This document shows positions 1-8,774 of a stretch of 64,000 nucleotides of DNA, in pieces. A program made the position numbers and the translations under genes. The stretch is from assembly GCA_903923135.1 (NCBI GenBank), contig CAIXWN010000080.1:1-64000 (forward strand), given 5' to 3'. Each line of letters begins with the position of its first letter. The stretch's first letter is position 1. Source of the DNA: an uncultured Caulobacteraceae bacterium. GTDB taxonomy: Bacteria > Pseudomonadota > Alphaproteobacteria > Caulobacterales > Caulobacteraceae. The notes beneath the pieces are model-generated. The model did not search any database. It saw only the letters and a list, made by a program, of their open reading frames with translations, and was not told the origin of the DNA.

Positions 1-2
1 CC

Positions 3-86
3 GGCGCCATCGCCGGCGCCCCGCGCCGCGGGGCCGAGCGGCAGCGCCCGCAGCGCGCCTTCGCCGGGCCGTCCTTCGAGGCATAA
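3..86 (+). CDS. Possible C-terminal end of a gene that begins upstream (partial)
   Basis: The third forward frame is open from the window edge to a TAA at 84-86 and would encode about 27 residues ending in RAFAGPSFEA. Almost every codon ends in G or C, as real genes do in this genome, and the reading stops just before the convergent cupin gene. That suggests the tail of a plus-strand gene whose body lies outside the window. No family can be recognised from so short a piece, and an open frame this short in GC-rich DNA can occur by chance. Confidence 0.35.
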   Translation, partial: GAIAGAPRRGAERQRPQRAFAGPSFEA

Positions 87-110
87 GCGGGCGCTGCCGG
101 CGCCGCCGGC

Positions 111-548
111 CTATTTCGGGGTGTCGGCCGGGTTGACGTAGGTCATCGAGAACGGCCCCTCGGCCCAGACTTGCACCACGGCGCCGCCGTCGGTCCAGGC
201 GAAGTGGTTCATGTGGCGCGGCGCCTCGGCGAAGCCGCCGGGCCCGAGGTGGGCGCCGCCGGCCTTGTCAAGACGATCGCCCATGCCGAGGGAAAAGTCG
301 CCGGAGATGACCGTGACGTATTCGTCGCTGGGATGGTTGTGGGCGGGGATGTCATAGCCCGCCGGCAGGCGCAGCCGGATGACGAACTGACCAGGCCCGG
401 CCGGGTTTCCGGAGAGCACCACCATGGCGGCTCCCCGGGGGAAGATGGCCGGCGCCGGCCCCCACTTGAGGTCGCCCGGATTGACCTGGGCGCTGGCCGG
501 CGATGCGGCGAGAAGTGAAACGGCGACAAACCCGGCGATTCTGACCAT
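111..548 (-). CDS. Secreted cupin-domain protein
   Basis: This 145-residue protein has a signal peptide (cleavage likely after ASA at residue 20) and one small beta-barrel cupin domain. The first metal-binding cupin motif is visible as HNHPSDEY, with His70, His72 and Glu76, and a second motif follows near PRHMNHF. Such secreted single-domain cupins usually bind a metal and may be dioxygenase-like or merely ligand-binding, so no reaction can be assigned. The ORF track extends 89 residues further upstream in an Arg/Pro-rich stretch that looks like non-coding readthrough. The ATG at 548 is preferred because it starts the signal peptide. The gene stands alone, downstream of and on the same strand as the TPR gene. 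Confidence 0.75.
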   Translation of the reverse strand: MVRIAGFVAVSLLAASPASAQVNPGDLKWGPAPAIFPRGAAMVVLSGNPAGPGQFVIRLRLPAGYDIPAHNHPSDEYVTVISGDFSLGMGDRLDKAGGAHLGPGGFAEAPRHMNHFAWTDGGAVVQVWAEGPFSMTYVNPADTPK

Positions 549-625
549 GACTGCCCTCCCCTGACGTCGGCCAAGGTTAGCCCGGCGTCGGGCCGCTGTC
601 TCCCCCCGCGGCAGGGCGTGACGGC

Positions 626-1363
626 TCAGCCGAGGGCGCGGGCGGCCAGGTCGCGCCAGGCGCGGCCCTCGCGGCGGAACTGGGGGTTGGCGCCCTTCAG
701 GCGTCGGTCGATCTCGACGAGGGTGTCGCGGGCCTCGGCCGGACGGCCGCTGCGAGCGAGGAAGGCGGCGTAGCGGGCCAGGCCCTCCAGCCCCGGCAGG
801 CGCCCGGCCGCCCACTGATAGGCGGTGTCGGCCTCGGTGTTGCGGCCGAGCCCCTCATAGGCGCGGCCCAGGGCGAGGGCGGCCTGGGGGCTGCGGCCCT
901 TGTCGGCGTCCTTGCCCAGCACGTCCAGCAGGGCCAGGGCCTCGGCGAAGCGGGCGAGCTCGACCAGGGCGGTGGCGCGGCCGAGCAGCAGCACAGGATC
1001 GTCGGCGTGGATGCCGGTGGCGGCCTGGGCGTGGAGGGTCTCGGCCTCGTCGTGGCGGCCGAGGCCGGCGGCGGCGCGGGCCAGGCGCATCTGGTTGTGC
1101 ACGGTGGGCGTATCGTCGACCGCGGCGCGGGCGTCGCGGTACTCGCGGGTGGGGTCGAGGGTCTCGCGTGCGCCCTGCACGGCGCGCCGCGCGGCGGTGC
1201 TGCCGGCCATGCCCGGCAGGACAATGGCCACCAGATAGACCAGGCCGCCGACGGGCTGGAGCATCAGGATGATCATCAGCCAGTACATGGCCTGGTTGGT
1301 GCGCACCACGTGCACGCACAGGGCGACGGAGAACAGCAGCGAGAGGCCGAAGGCCGGTATCAT
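626..1363 (-). CDS. Membrane-anchored tetratricopeptide-repeat protein
   Basis: This protein of about 245 residues begins with two hydrophobic segments (roughly residues 1-22 and 28-52) resembling the N-terminal hairpin of phospholipase-D-type membrane proteins. TPR-like helical repeats follow from about residue 90 to the end (for example the LGRAYEGLGR and AAFLARSGRPAEARD helices). It is probably an inner-membrane protein with a cytoplasmic TPR scaffold for protein contacts; no catalytic motif is visible. The start at MIPAFG places the first membrane helix at the N terminus, whereas the ORF-track start adds a low-complexity Arg-rich extension. It is divergent from creD with about 170 bases between them. 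The function is unknown. Confidence 0.7.
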   Translation of the reverse strand: MIPAFGLSLLFSVALCVHVVRTNQAMYWLMIILMLQPVGGLVYLVAIVLPGMAGSTAARRAVQGARETLDPTREYRDARAAVDDTPTVHNQMRLARAAAGLGRHDEAETLHAQAATGIHADDPVLLLGRATALVELARFAEALALLDVLGKDADKGRSPQAALALGRAYEGLGRNTEADTAYQWAAGRLPGLEGLARYAAFLARSGRPAEARDTLVEIDRRLKGANPQFRREGRAWRDLAARALG

Positions 1364-1535
1364 GGGGAAGGCTCCAGTCCTGGTCAGTCCCATAGCCGGT
1401 CGGGGGGGAATTGTCGCGGGGCCGCGGCCCTGCACGGAATCCTCACAGGGTCTGCGCGGAGTAGAGCGCCGGCTTGCGACGGGACTGCACGGGCCGGGTC
1501 GATGACCGCTTCGATCCCCCGTTGAGAGGTCCGCC

Positions 1536-2936
1536 ATGTCCCTGTCTGCAAATCGCCCGCGCCGGGCCGCCGAACGATCGCCGGGGGTGCGCCTGCTGTT
1601 CGCCCTGCTCATCGCGGCGGCGCTGGCGGCGCCGCTGATGCTGGTCTACGCCCTGGTGTGGGATCGCAACCACGAGGCCGACCAGGCGCGGTCGTCGATC
1701 GTCGACGGCTGGGGGGGCCGGCAGGTGATGACCGGACCCTATCTGGCGATCCCCTACCAGCACGACATCACCCGCACCGCGGTGGAGAACGGCCAGAGCG
1801 TCACCCGCACCGAGCGGGGATGGGACGAGCTGGTGCTGTGGCCCCGGACGCTGAGAATGGACACCCGCCTCGATCCCCAGACCCGTCGCCGCGCGATCTA
1901 CAGCGCCACGGTCTATCAGGCGGTGGCGGAGGGCGAGGCCCGCTTCGACCTTCCCGCCGACCTGGCCGGCGTCGATCCCGGCAGCCTGGTGTTCTCGCGG
2001 GCGGAACTGCGGATGGGCCTGTCGGACCCGGGCGGCTTCTTCGGCGATCCGCCGCGGATGACCCTCGACGGCCATCCCGCGGTCCTGCAGCCTGGCCATG
2101 GCCCCAGGGCCACCGGCTCCGCCGGCGTGTTCGCTCCGGTGGACGCCTCGGCCCTGAAGGCCCGCGCGGTGACGGTGAGCTTCGATGAACGCTTCCGGGG
2201 CAACACCGCCCTGGCCCTGGTCCCGCGCGCGGCCGACACCCAGTGGCGCGTGCGCTCCGCCTGGCCCGATCCCAGCTTCAAGGGCCGTTTCCTGCCCGCC
2301 GAGCGCAGCGTCGACGACAAGGGCTTCGACGCGCAGTACCGGGTGGGCAATCTGGCCATCGGCAGGTCGCTGATCGGCGATGACCAGACTGAGTTGGCGA
2401 TTGATGCCGATACGGGTCCGGATCACCCGACGTTAGCCCCTGGCGTCAGCGCACCGCCCACCGCCGAGGTCGACCTGCTGCAACCGATCGATGTCTACAG
2501 CCAGGTCGACCGGGCGACGAAGTATGGCTTCCTGTTCATCGGCTTCACCTTCCTGCTGCTGCTGATGTTCGACCTGGTCGGCGGAACCCGGGTGGCGCCG
2601 GCGGAGTATCTGCTGGTGGGCGCGGCCCTGGTGCTGTTCTTCGTCATGCTGCTGGCCTTCGCCGAGGTCACCGGCTTCCTGGCCGCCTACCTGATCGCCA
2701 GCACCGCCATTGTGGCCCTGGTGACCGCCTATTCGGCCGCGATCCTGGGCTCACTACGGCGCGCCGGTTTCGTCGCGGCCCTGCTCACGGCGCTCTATGC
2801 GTCGCTCTACCTGCTGCTCAACCTGGAGGCCTACGCCCTGCTGGTGGGCGCGGTCATGCTGTTCGTCGCCCTGGCCGGGGTGATGTGGGCCACGCGCAAG
2901 GTCGACTGGAGCGGGCGGGCGGCCACGGCCGCGTGA
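1536..2936 (+). CDS. creD: CreD-family inner-membrane protein
   Basis: This 466-residue protein matches the CreD layout. One membrane helix near residues 18-42 is followed by a large periplasmic domain (about 45-325) holding the family-typical GPYLAIPY stretch. A C-terminal bundle of about five to six membrane helices begins at YGFLFIGFTFLLLL. In Escherichia coli CreD belongs to the CreBC regulon and affects envelope properties and colicin/beta-lactam responses; its biochemical activity is not known. The ATG at 1536 has a GAGAGG ribosome-binding site about eight bases upstream. No creBC two-component genes are nearby, so regulation here is unknown. The family assignment is confident, the role is not. 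Confidence 0.88.
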   Translation: MSLSANRPRRAAERSPGVRLLFALLIAAALAAPLMLVYALVWDRNHEADQARSSIVDGWGGRQVMTGPYLAIPYQHDITRTAVENGQSVTRTERGWDELVLWPRTLRMDTRLDPQTRRRAIYSATVYQAVAEGEARFDLPADLAGVDPGSLVFSRAELRMGLSDPGGFFGDPPRMTLDGHPAVLQPGHGPRATGSAGVFAPVDASALKARAVTVSFDERFRGNTALALVPRAADTQWRVRSAWPDPSFKGRFLPAERSVDDKGFDAQYRVGNLAIGRSLIGDDQTELAIDADTGPDHPTLAPGVSAPPTAEVDLLQPIDVYSQVDRATKYGFLFIGFTFLLLLMFDLVGGTRVAPAEYLLVGAALVLFFVMLLAFAEVTGFLAAYLIASTAIVALVTAYSAAILGSLRRAGFVAALLTALYASLYLLLNLEAYALLVGAVMLFVALAGVMWATRKVDWSGRAATAA

Positions 2937-2987
2937 CGGCGGCCCGCCATTGCGGCCGCCGTGGTCGTCGGGCCGGCGGCAGGCCGG

Positions 2988-4109
2988 TCAGGCGGCCTTG
3001 ATGGCGTCGGCGATCAGGGCGTTGACCTCGGCGGACTTCTCCAGATGGGGCATGTGGCCGGCGCCCTCGATCCAGGCGACGGTGAAGCCGGGGGGCAGCA
3101 GGGATTCATCGACCTCGCCGACGATGAGGTCGGTCCGGGAGGCGATGATCAGGGCCGAGGGGATGGCCCCCAGATCGTGGCGCAGGGCGGCGGCGTCGGC
3201 GCCCTCGACCATGCGGTCGCGCAGGGCCATGAGCGCCTCTTCCACCCCGTCGACGCGTTTGAACTTCAGCACGTCCTCGACCATGTCCTTGGTGACCATG
3301 GCCGGATCGGCCAGCAGCATCTCCATGACCGGCTTCAGGTCGCGGGCGCGCTGGGCGTCGATGACCCCGGAGAGGAATTCCTCGGAGACGCCGGTGGACG
3401 ACAGCCCCGCCGGAGCGATCAGGGTGAGCGAGCGGGCGATGCCGGTGTGGTCGATGGCCAGGCGGGCGGCGACGGCGGCGCCCAGGGAGTGGCCGACCAG
3501 ATGGGCCTCGGCGACGCCCAGGGCGTCAAGCACGGCGGCGACGGTGTCGGCCAGGGTCTTCAGCGAACCGTCGCCGACATCCTTGGCCGAGCCGCCATGG
3601 CCGGGCAGGTCCAGGGCGATGACCGGGCCCAGGGCGATCAGCGGCTCGAGGTTGAACAGCCAGTTGTTGAGATCCCCTGAATAGCCGTGGATCAGCACCA
3701 CGGGGGCGCCCTCGCCCTCGCCGGCGCGGCCGACGCGGATGGCGCGGCCGGCGGCCTCGACCGTGGACAGCCTGAGGATCTCGATGCTCTCGGCGTCGAC
3801 CTCCGGCGGCACGTAACTGGCCTGGTAGTCGGCGATGAAGGCGTCGACCTCGGCGTCGGTGGCGTCGGCGTCGGCCACCACCCCGATCAGGGCGCCGATG
3901 GGCAGGGTCTCGCCAGGCTGGGCGACGATGCGGCGCAGCACCCCGGCGGTGGGGCTCTCGCAGACATTGGTGATCTTGGAGGTCTCGATATCGACCAGGT
4001 CCTCGCCCTCGGAGACGGCGGCGCCTTCGGCCTTCCACCATTCGACGATGGCGCCTTCCTGCATGGCGAGGCCCCACTTGGGCATTTTCACGGGGGTGAC
4101 GACGGACAT
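2988..4109 (-). CDS. Lipoyl-domain / alpha-beta hydrolase fusion (acetoin-dehydrogenase E2-like)
   Basis: This 373-residue protein has a biotinyl/lipoyl domain at residues 1-78, with the lipoylated lysine in DIETSKI (Lys45). A linker leads to an alpha/beta hydrolase domain from about residue 125, with nucleophile motif GHSLG (Ser208) and catalytic His near residue 352 in GAGHMPHLE. The layout is that of AcoC-type E2 subunits of acetoin dehydrogenase complexes, which carry an acyl group from E1 to CoA. No E1 alpha/beta or lipoamide dehydrogenase gene lies in the window, so the subunit looks orphaned. It sits downstream of RO1 on the same strand (gap about 110 bases). It may cleave a diketone or acyl intermediate made by the oxygenase pathway; that is inference. 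The ATG at 4109 is chosen because it begins the lipoyl domain. Confidence 0.85.
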   Translation of the reverse strand: MSVVTPVKMPKWGLAMQEGAIVEWWKAEGAAVSEGEDLVDIETSKITNVCESPTAGVLRRIVAQPGETLPIGALIGVVADADATDAEVDAFIADYQASYVPPEVDAESIEILRLSTVEAAGRAIRVGRAGEGEGAPVVLIHGYSGDLNNWLFNLEPLIALGPVIALDLPGHGGSAKDVGDGSLKTLADTVAAVLDALGVAEAHLVGHSLGAAVAARLAIDHTGIARSLTLIAPAGLSSTGVSEEFLSGVIDAQRARDLKPVMEMLLADPAMVTKDMVEDVLKFKRVDGVEEALMALRDRMVEGADAAALRHDLGAIPSALIIASRTDLIVGEVDESLLPPGFTVAWIEGAGHMPHLEKSAEVNALIADAIKAA

Positions 4110-4221
4110 GACGGTTCTCTCAACAGGTGACGTGCAGGGTGCGGTCCCGGGCGTCGACGCCGTCGGCGTCGCGAGCCCCTGGACCCCGAAGACTTCAGGG
4201 ACGCGCCGGGCGCCCCCCAAC

Positions 4222-5619
4222 TCAGCCGCCGAAGCGGGCGATATATTTGTCCAGGGTGCGGTGGAAGTGGCGGATGCGGATTTCCTGGTAGTCGCCCAGC
4301 TGGACCTGACCGTTCTTGGAGGCCTTCAGGCCGTCCTGGACATAGGGCAGGTTGCCCATGTCCTGGTCGAACACGCTGGCCAACGCCTGGCCGAGTTCGG
4401 CGGCGTCGACCCAGGGTTGCTCGGGGGTGAGCAGGTTCATCTTCGGCGCCGGCGGCCGTGGGGCGCCGGGCGGCAGGCGCATGAGAATGCGCACCTCCAT
4501 CAGGGTGTGGTCCTGATCGGGCCAGGGCCGCCAGCGATAGACGATGTTGGGCATGAAGCCGCCCCAGGGGGCGAAGTTGGGGAAGACGTTGTAGGTGAAG
4601 GCGTCGAGCAGTTCGGCGTCGGTGGCGCCGGAGTGGTCGTGGCCGAACATCTGGGTGTAGCGATCGCGGTTCACCGCCGCCATGGCCTTGCGCGCCGACA
4701 GGCCCTCCGGAACGGTGACCTCAAGGTCGGCGCCGCCGGCCCGGCCGTTGTATTTCAGGAACTCATCGACGATCCACTGCTCGGAACTGACATCGCCGGC
4801 GATGTGCGGCGAGGGGACGGCGAAGGGCGTCAGGGCGACGTTCACATGGTCGCCATAGACGTTGTAGCGGGTGTTGGCGTCGCCGGTGAACGGCAGGATC
4901 TGGGGGTGGGTGACCACCGAATGCCAGGCTTCCATGAAGGCCTCGGCGGTGGCCTTCCAGTTGGCCGGGATCACCTTGCCGACCCAGATGGCGGTGACGC
5001 ACTCCTCGTGCTTCCAGCGCCTGAAGTGGTCAGGCAGGGGGGCGAGGTATTCCTCGAGCGTCGGGCCGCCCTCGGCCTCCTTGACGAAGATGTAGCCGCC
5101 CCAGCGACCGACCTGGGCCTCGGGCAGCTGCATGGAGGAGTCATTGAGGTGGCCGAAGTCCCAGCGGCAGGGGATCTCCTTCAGCGAGCCATCGGTGTTC
5201 CAGGTGAAGCCGTGGTAGGGGCATTTGAAATCGCGGGAAAATCCGGACTCCAGGCGCAGCTTGCGGCCGCGGTGCAGGCAGACGTTGTGGAGGGCCTTGA
5301 CCGAACCGTCGGGCTGGCGTGTGACCAGATACGAGCGGCCGGCGTTCTCATAGACCACCACGTCGCCGGGATCGGGCAGCTCCTCCTCGCGGGCCGCGAA
5401 CTGCCAGACGTTGGGCCACATGGCCTTCAGTTCACGCTGGAAGAAGTCGGCGCCGGTGTAGCGTTCGGCCGCCAGGGGCGCCGAGCCCATGTACTCATAG
5501 GTGTCGGTCTTGAGGAACTCCGGCGGGTCGATGGTGTCGGCCGCCATCAACTCGTCCCAGCCCACGCCCGGACAGCGAGCCGAACCCGCCGTGTCCACGC
5601 CATCCCCGTCGTGCGCCAT
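4222..5619 (-). CDS. Rieske-type ring-hydroxylating oxygenase alpha subunit (RO1)
   Basis: This terminal oxygenase subunit has about 465 residues. The Rieske [2Fe-2S] motif is CLH-x16-CPYH near residues 110-133. The mononuclear iron ligands are in EAWHSVVTH (His-x4-His), with the carboxylate ligand probably in FDQDMGN. The residue at the inter-subunit bridging position is Glu rather than Asp. Such enzymes insert oxygen into aromatic or alicyclic compounds using electrons from a separate reductase, which is not encoded here. The ORF track starts at a TTG (5637). I prefer the ATG at 5619, because the AAGGAGGAG just upstream is an excellent ribosome-binding site that would otherwise be coding. 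It resembles RO2 and RO5 in length and motifs and lies next to the E2-like hydrolase gene, divergent from the TonB receptor. Confidence 0.9.
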   Translation of the reverse strand: MAHDGDGVDTAGSARCPGVGWDELMAADTIDPPEFLKTDTYEYMGSAPLAAERYTGADFFQRELKAMWPNVWQFAAREEELPDPGDVVVYENAGRSYLVTRQPDGSVKALHNVCLHRGRKLRLESGFSRDFKCPYHGFTWNTDGSLKEIPCRWDFGHLNDSSMQLPEAQVGRWGGYIFVKEAEGGPTLEEYLAPLPDHFRRWKHEECVTAIWVGKVIPANWKATAEAFMEAWHSVVTHPQILPFTGDANTRYNVYGDHVNVALTPFAVPSPHIAGDVSSEQWIVDEFLKYNGRAGGADLEVTVPEGLSARKAMAAVNRDRYTQMFGHDHSGATDAELLDAFTYNVFPNFAPWGGFMPNIVYRWRPWPDQDHTLMEVRILMRLPPGAPRPPAPKMNLLTPEQPWVDAAELGQALASVFDQDMGNLPYVQDGLKASKNGQVQLGDYQEIRIRHFHRTLDKYIARFGG

Positions 5620-5939
5620 CCCGCCCTCCTCCTTCAAGCCGCCGGCACGCTAGCATCGCGCGAAAAAACCGACAACCCTGATTGTTTCTTCGCGTCGACG
5701 GGAGGGCCATCGCGGGCAGCGCGGGGGATCGGCGCGATTAAGCGTTCGCGCTGAATTGGCCGGCTCCCGCCCGAAAGCCCGGCGGCGATCCGTCTGCCGG
5801 GGTTCCGTCGGGTCCGAACAATCCCGAACCGCTAAAAAAATCTACGATGTCTATTTTAATCGCTTGCGCTGTTTTTTTGCTTTCGATAATCGTTCTCGTC
5901 AATCGCCCCCAGCGGCGACTTTCAGGGGAGGACTTGCCC
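5620..5939. promoter_or_regulatory. Divergent intergenic region between RO1 and TonB receptor
   Basis: This 320-base stretch holds no convincing gene. It contains a marked AT-rich section (about 5830-5900) that is unusual in this genome and should carry the promoters for both divergent genes. The ORF-track extensions into it (5738..5941 minus and the upstream part of the TonB ORF) have no ribosome-binding site or family similarity. Confidence 0.55.
5864..5890 (+). promoter_or_regulatory. Candidate promoter of the TonB-receptor gene
   Basis: A TTGCGC box (5864-5869) and a GATAAT box (5885-5890), separated by 15 bases, lie about 50 bases before the receptor ATG in an AT-rich stretch. This is a plausible housekeeping-type promoter seen by eye; no start site is known. 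Confidence 0.35.
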
Positions 5940-8495
5940 ATGTCGCACTCGCGGCACGACGACTGCTATGCGCTGACCGGAAAACCCGGCGCCCGCAAAG
6001 GCCTGCTGCTGATCGGCGCGGCCTTTGCCCTGTTCGCCATCGACGTGACGGTGGCCAGCGCCCAGGTCTCCGAAGTGGTGGTGACGGCGCGCAAACGCGA
6101 GGAGAACGTCCAGAACATCCCCGTTGCGGTGACGGCGATCAGCGGCAAGCAGGTCGAGCAGTTCAACCTGAGCAGCGTCGAGGACGTGGCGGCCAAGACC
6201 CCGCAGCTGATCATCACCCGCGGCTCGAGCGGCAGCGGCGCCGACATCACCATGCGCGGCATCGGCTCCTCGAGCGAGAACATCGGCATCGAGCAGTCGG
6301 TGGCGGTGAACGTGGACGGCGTCTATTACGGCCAGGGCCGGGCGATCAACGAAGGCCTGTTCGACGTCGCCGGCATCCAGGTGATGAAGGGCCCGCAGGC
6401 CCTGTTCTACGGCAAGAACGCCACGGCCGGCGCCCTGGCCATCCAGACCAACGATCCGGGAAAGAGCTTCGAGGCGGGCCTGACCACAGGCTTCGAGTTC
6501 AAGGCCCAGGAAGTCTATGTTGAGGGCATCGTCTCCGGCCCGGTCACCGACAAGTTCGGCCTGCGCCTTGCCTTCCGGGTCAGCGACCAGAGCTCGGGCT
6601 ACATCCGCCAGACCGCGCCGCAGGGCATCTATCACACCTTCGACCTGGCCACCCTGACCGCCAACAGCGGGCCGACGGCGACGCCGCCGAAGTACCTGGG
6701 CGGGGCGAAGGACAACCTGGTCCGACTGACGGCCAAGTGGGAGCCGGTGAGCAACCTGTCGGTGACCCTGAAGGGCACGTTCGACGACCACGGCAGCAAC
6801 AACAACGTCGACAACGCCGTGATCTACTACTGCCCGCTGGGCTATCCGCAGTCTGAAGCCGGCATGCCGGTGCACAGCTTCTGCGGCAAGAGCTTCACCG
6901 CGCCGCAGCCGGCCCTGCCCCTGGAGATCGCCAACACCCCCGGCTCGCTGGAGGGCAAGGCGCGCGGACAGGACTTCGAGCACTATCGCGACGGCAACCT
7001 CTATCTGAAGGTCAACTACACCGCCCCGCTCTACACCCTGACCTCGACCACCGCCTATCAGCGGATGTTCAACGACTGGGCCGACAACCAGAACTTCACC
7101 GCCGCGCCGAGCGTCTACGCAGGCGAGCACTTCGACTGGGACCAGTTCTCCACCGAAGAGCGCTTCAACACCTCTTTCAAGTTCCCGGTGAACTTCGCCG
7201 GCGGCTTCTATTTCCAGACCACCAGCCTGAACTTCCAGCAGGACGTCGACTTCGCCGGGGCGCAGAACAGCGCCGCGCCGCCGCTTGACCAGTTCGTCGC
7301 GTACAACAAGCTCTCGCGCACCATCGGTCACACCTATGCGGTGTTCGGCCAGGCGATCTGGGACATCCTGCCCAACCTCGAACTGACCGGCGGGGCCCGC
7401 TACACCCACGAGCTGAAGTCGTCGTTCTTCCGCCAGCCCTACGTCTGGCCGGCGCTCTACGGCCTGTTCGTGCAGTATGATCCGAACAATCCGGCCACCA
7501 GTGTGCCGGGCCACCAGCAGTTCAACAACGTCTCGCCCGAGGCGACGCTGACCTGGCGGCCGACCAAGGACATCACGCTCTATGGCGCCTACAAGACCGG
7601 CTACAAGTCGGGCGGCTTCTCCAACTCGGCCATCCTGTCGACGGGCACCCTGCCCGGCGACCTGCGGTTCGCGCCGGAGACCTCCGAAGGCTTCGAGGTG
7701 GGGATCAAGACGACCTTGCTCGACCGCCAGTTGCGCTTCAACGCCGACGTGTTCGACTTCCTGTATTCGAACCTTCAGGTGGATTTCTTCAACACCCCCA
7801 CGTTCAACTATGTGACCCTGAACGCCGCAAGCGCCCGCACCTACGGTGTGGAAGTGACCGCCGACTACGCCCCGCGGGACATCCAGGGCCTGACGCTGCA
7901 CTTCGACGGCGCCTACAACAACTCGCACTACGGCCACTTCACCGCCCCGTGCTCGCCGGCCGGCCTGACCTACGAGCAGGGCTGCAACGTCATCCGCGTG
8001 GTCAACGGCGCCACCGGCGCCTACAGCTTCTCGCCCAACTGCGGCGACGCCGACCAGGCTCACTGCAACTTCATGAACGTCGACGGCAAGCCCACGGCCC
8101 TGTCGCCCAAGTGGACCGCGGTGATCGGCGGCGCCTATGAGAAACCGGTCAGCGCCGGGCTTAAGGCGGGCATCGCCATCGATGTCCGCTACAGCAGCGG
8201 CTACATCGCCAACTCCTTCCCCAGCGCCGTGGCCGAGCAGATTGACCACCAGAGCCCCTATGCGACCCTCGACGCGGTGGTGTTCCTGGGCAGCATCGAC
8301 AAGCATTGGGAGGTCTCGGTGATCGGCCGCAACCTGACCAACACCTTCATTGACCTCGGCTCGGGCGGCCTGCCGCTCTCGGGCGGCACGGCCGGCTGCA
8401 AGGTCTCGGTCTGCGGAGCACAGAACGTCTCCGACCAGTCCGCCATCGTCGCCAACCCGCGCACCGTGGCGGTCCAGCTGAGCTACAAGTACTAG
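5940..8495 (+). CDS. TonB-dependent outer-membrane receptor
   Basis: This receptor has about 851 residues. A signal-peptide-like hydrophobic segment ends at ASAQ, followed by the TonB-box/plug start SEVVVTARKRE, a plug domain of about 120 residues (motifs DITMRGIG and GPQALFYGKNATAGAL), then a long beta-barrel that ends in an aromatic-terminated strand (LSYKY). It takes up large or scarce ligands across the outer membrane using TonB energy. Receptors of this type are abundant in Caulobacterales and Sphingomonadales and often sit beside catabolic genes. Its position divergent from RO1 suggests it imports the substrate of this region (inference). The ATG at 5940 has a GGGGAGGA ribosome-binding site; the ORF-track start 93 bases upstream would put a second hydrophobic helix before the signal peptide and is rejected. 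A strong terminator follows. Confidence 0.92.
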   Translation: MSHSRHDDCYALTGKPGARKGLLLIGAAFALFAIDVTVASAQVSEVVVTARKREENVQNIPVAVTAISGKQVEQFNLSSVEDVAAKTPQLIITRGSSGSGADITMRGIGSSSENIGIEQSVAVNVDGVYYGQGRAINEGLFDVAGIQVMKGPQALFYGKNATAGALAIQTNDPGKSFEAGLTTGFEFKAQEVYVEGIVSGPVTDKFGLRLAFRVSDQSSGYIRQTAPQGIYHTFDLATLTANSGPTATPPKYLGGAKDNLVRLTAKWEPVSNLSVTLKGTFDDHGSNNNVDNAVIYYCPLGYPQSEAGMPVHSFCGKSFTAPQPALPLEIANTPGSLEGKARGQDFEHYRDGNLYLKVNYTAPLYTLTSTTAYQRMFNDWADNQNFTAAPSVYAGEHFDWDQFSTEERFNTSFKFPVNFAGGFYFQTTSLNFQQDVDFAGAQNSAAPPLDQFVAYNKLSRTIGHTYAVFGQAIWDILPNLELTGGARYTHELKSSFFRQPYVWPALYGLFVQYDPNNPATSVPGHQQFNNVSPEATLTWRPTKDITLYGAYKTGYKSGGFSNSAILSTGTLPGDLRFAPETSEGFEVGIKTTLLDRQLRFNADVFDFLYSNLQVDFFNTPTFNYVTLNAASARTYGVEVTADYAPRDIQGLTLHFDGAYNNSHYGHFTAPCSPAGLTYEQGCNVIRVVNGATGAYSFSPNCGDADQAHCNFMNVDGKPTALSPKWTAVIGGAYEKPVSAGLKAGIAIDVRYSSGYIANSFPSAVAEQIDHQSPYATLDAVVFLGSIDKHWEVSVIGRNLTNTFIDLGSGGLPLSGGTAGCKVSVCGAQNVSDQSAIVANPRTVAVQLSYKY

Positions 8496-8557
8496 CGTAA
8501 CCCCGCGCCCCGGCCCCGGCCGGGGCGACAGGCCTCCACGGTCCGGAGGCGACCTGC

Positions 8558-8591
8558 GGTCCGCGCCTTCTGGCGCGGGCCGTTTTCTTTT
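8558..8591 (+). terminator. Rho-independent terminator after the TonB-receptor gene
   Basis: A ten-pair GC-rich stem (GGTCCGCGCC / GGCGCGGGCC, one T-G wobble) with a TTCT loop is followed by GTTTTCTTTT. It lies 62 bases past the receptor stop codon. Confidence 0.85.
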
Positions 8592-8774
8592 GGCGAACGT
8601 CGGCAGGCAGCCGACACCCGCCGCCCGCGGCGCCCTGACCTGCGTTGGATATTCCGGCGGTTTTGATAGGTCTTACCCGAGCGATCTGTTCCGGGGGTGC
8701 GCTGGGCCTTACACCGGCAGGGCGATACCGGCCGCATCCCGCGGCGGGGCGGTCCAGGTTGAAGCGAGGGATCC

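Noticed and set aside
5922-8306. 794-residue minus-strand ORF antisense to the TonB receptor
   Set aside because: Composition of a shadow frame (Val/Gly/Arg-rich, no motifs), while the receptor frame has complete family features.
8501-8525. GC-only inverted repeat CCCCGGCC/GGCCGGGG shortly after the TonB receptor stop as terminator
   Set aside because: No T-tract follows. The stem-loop at 8558-8591 with GTTTTCTTTT is the convincing terminator.
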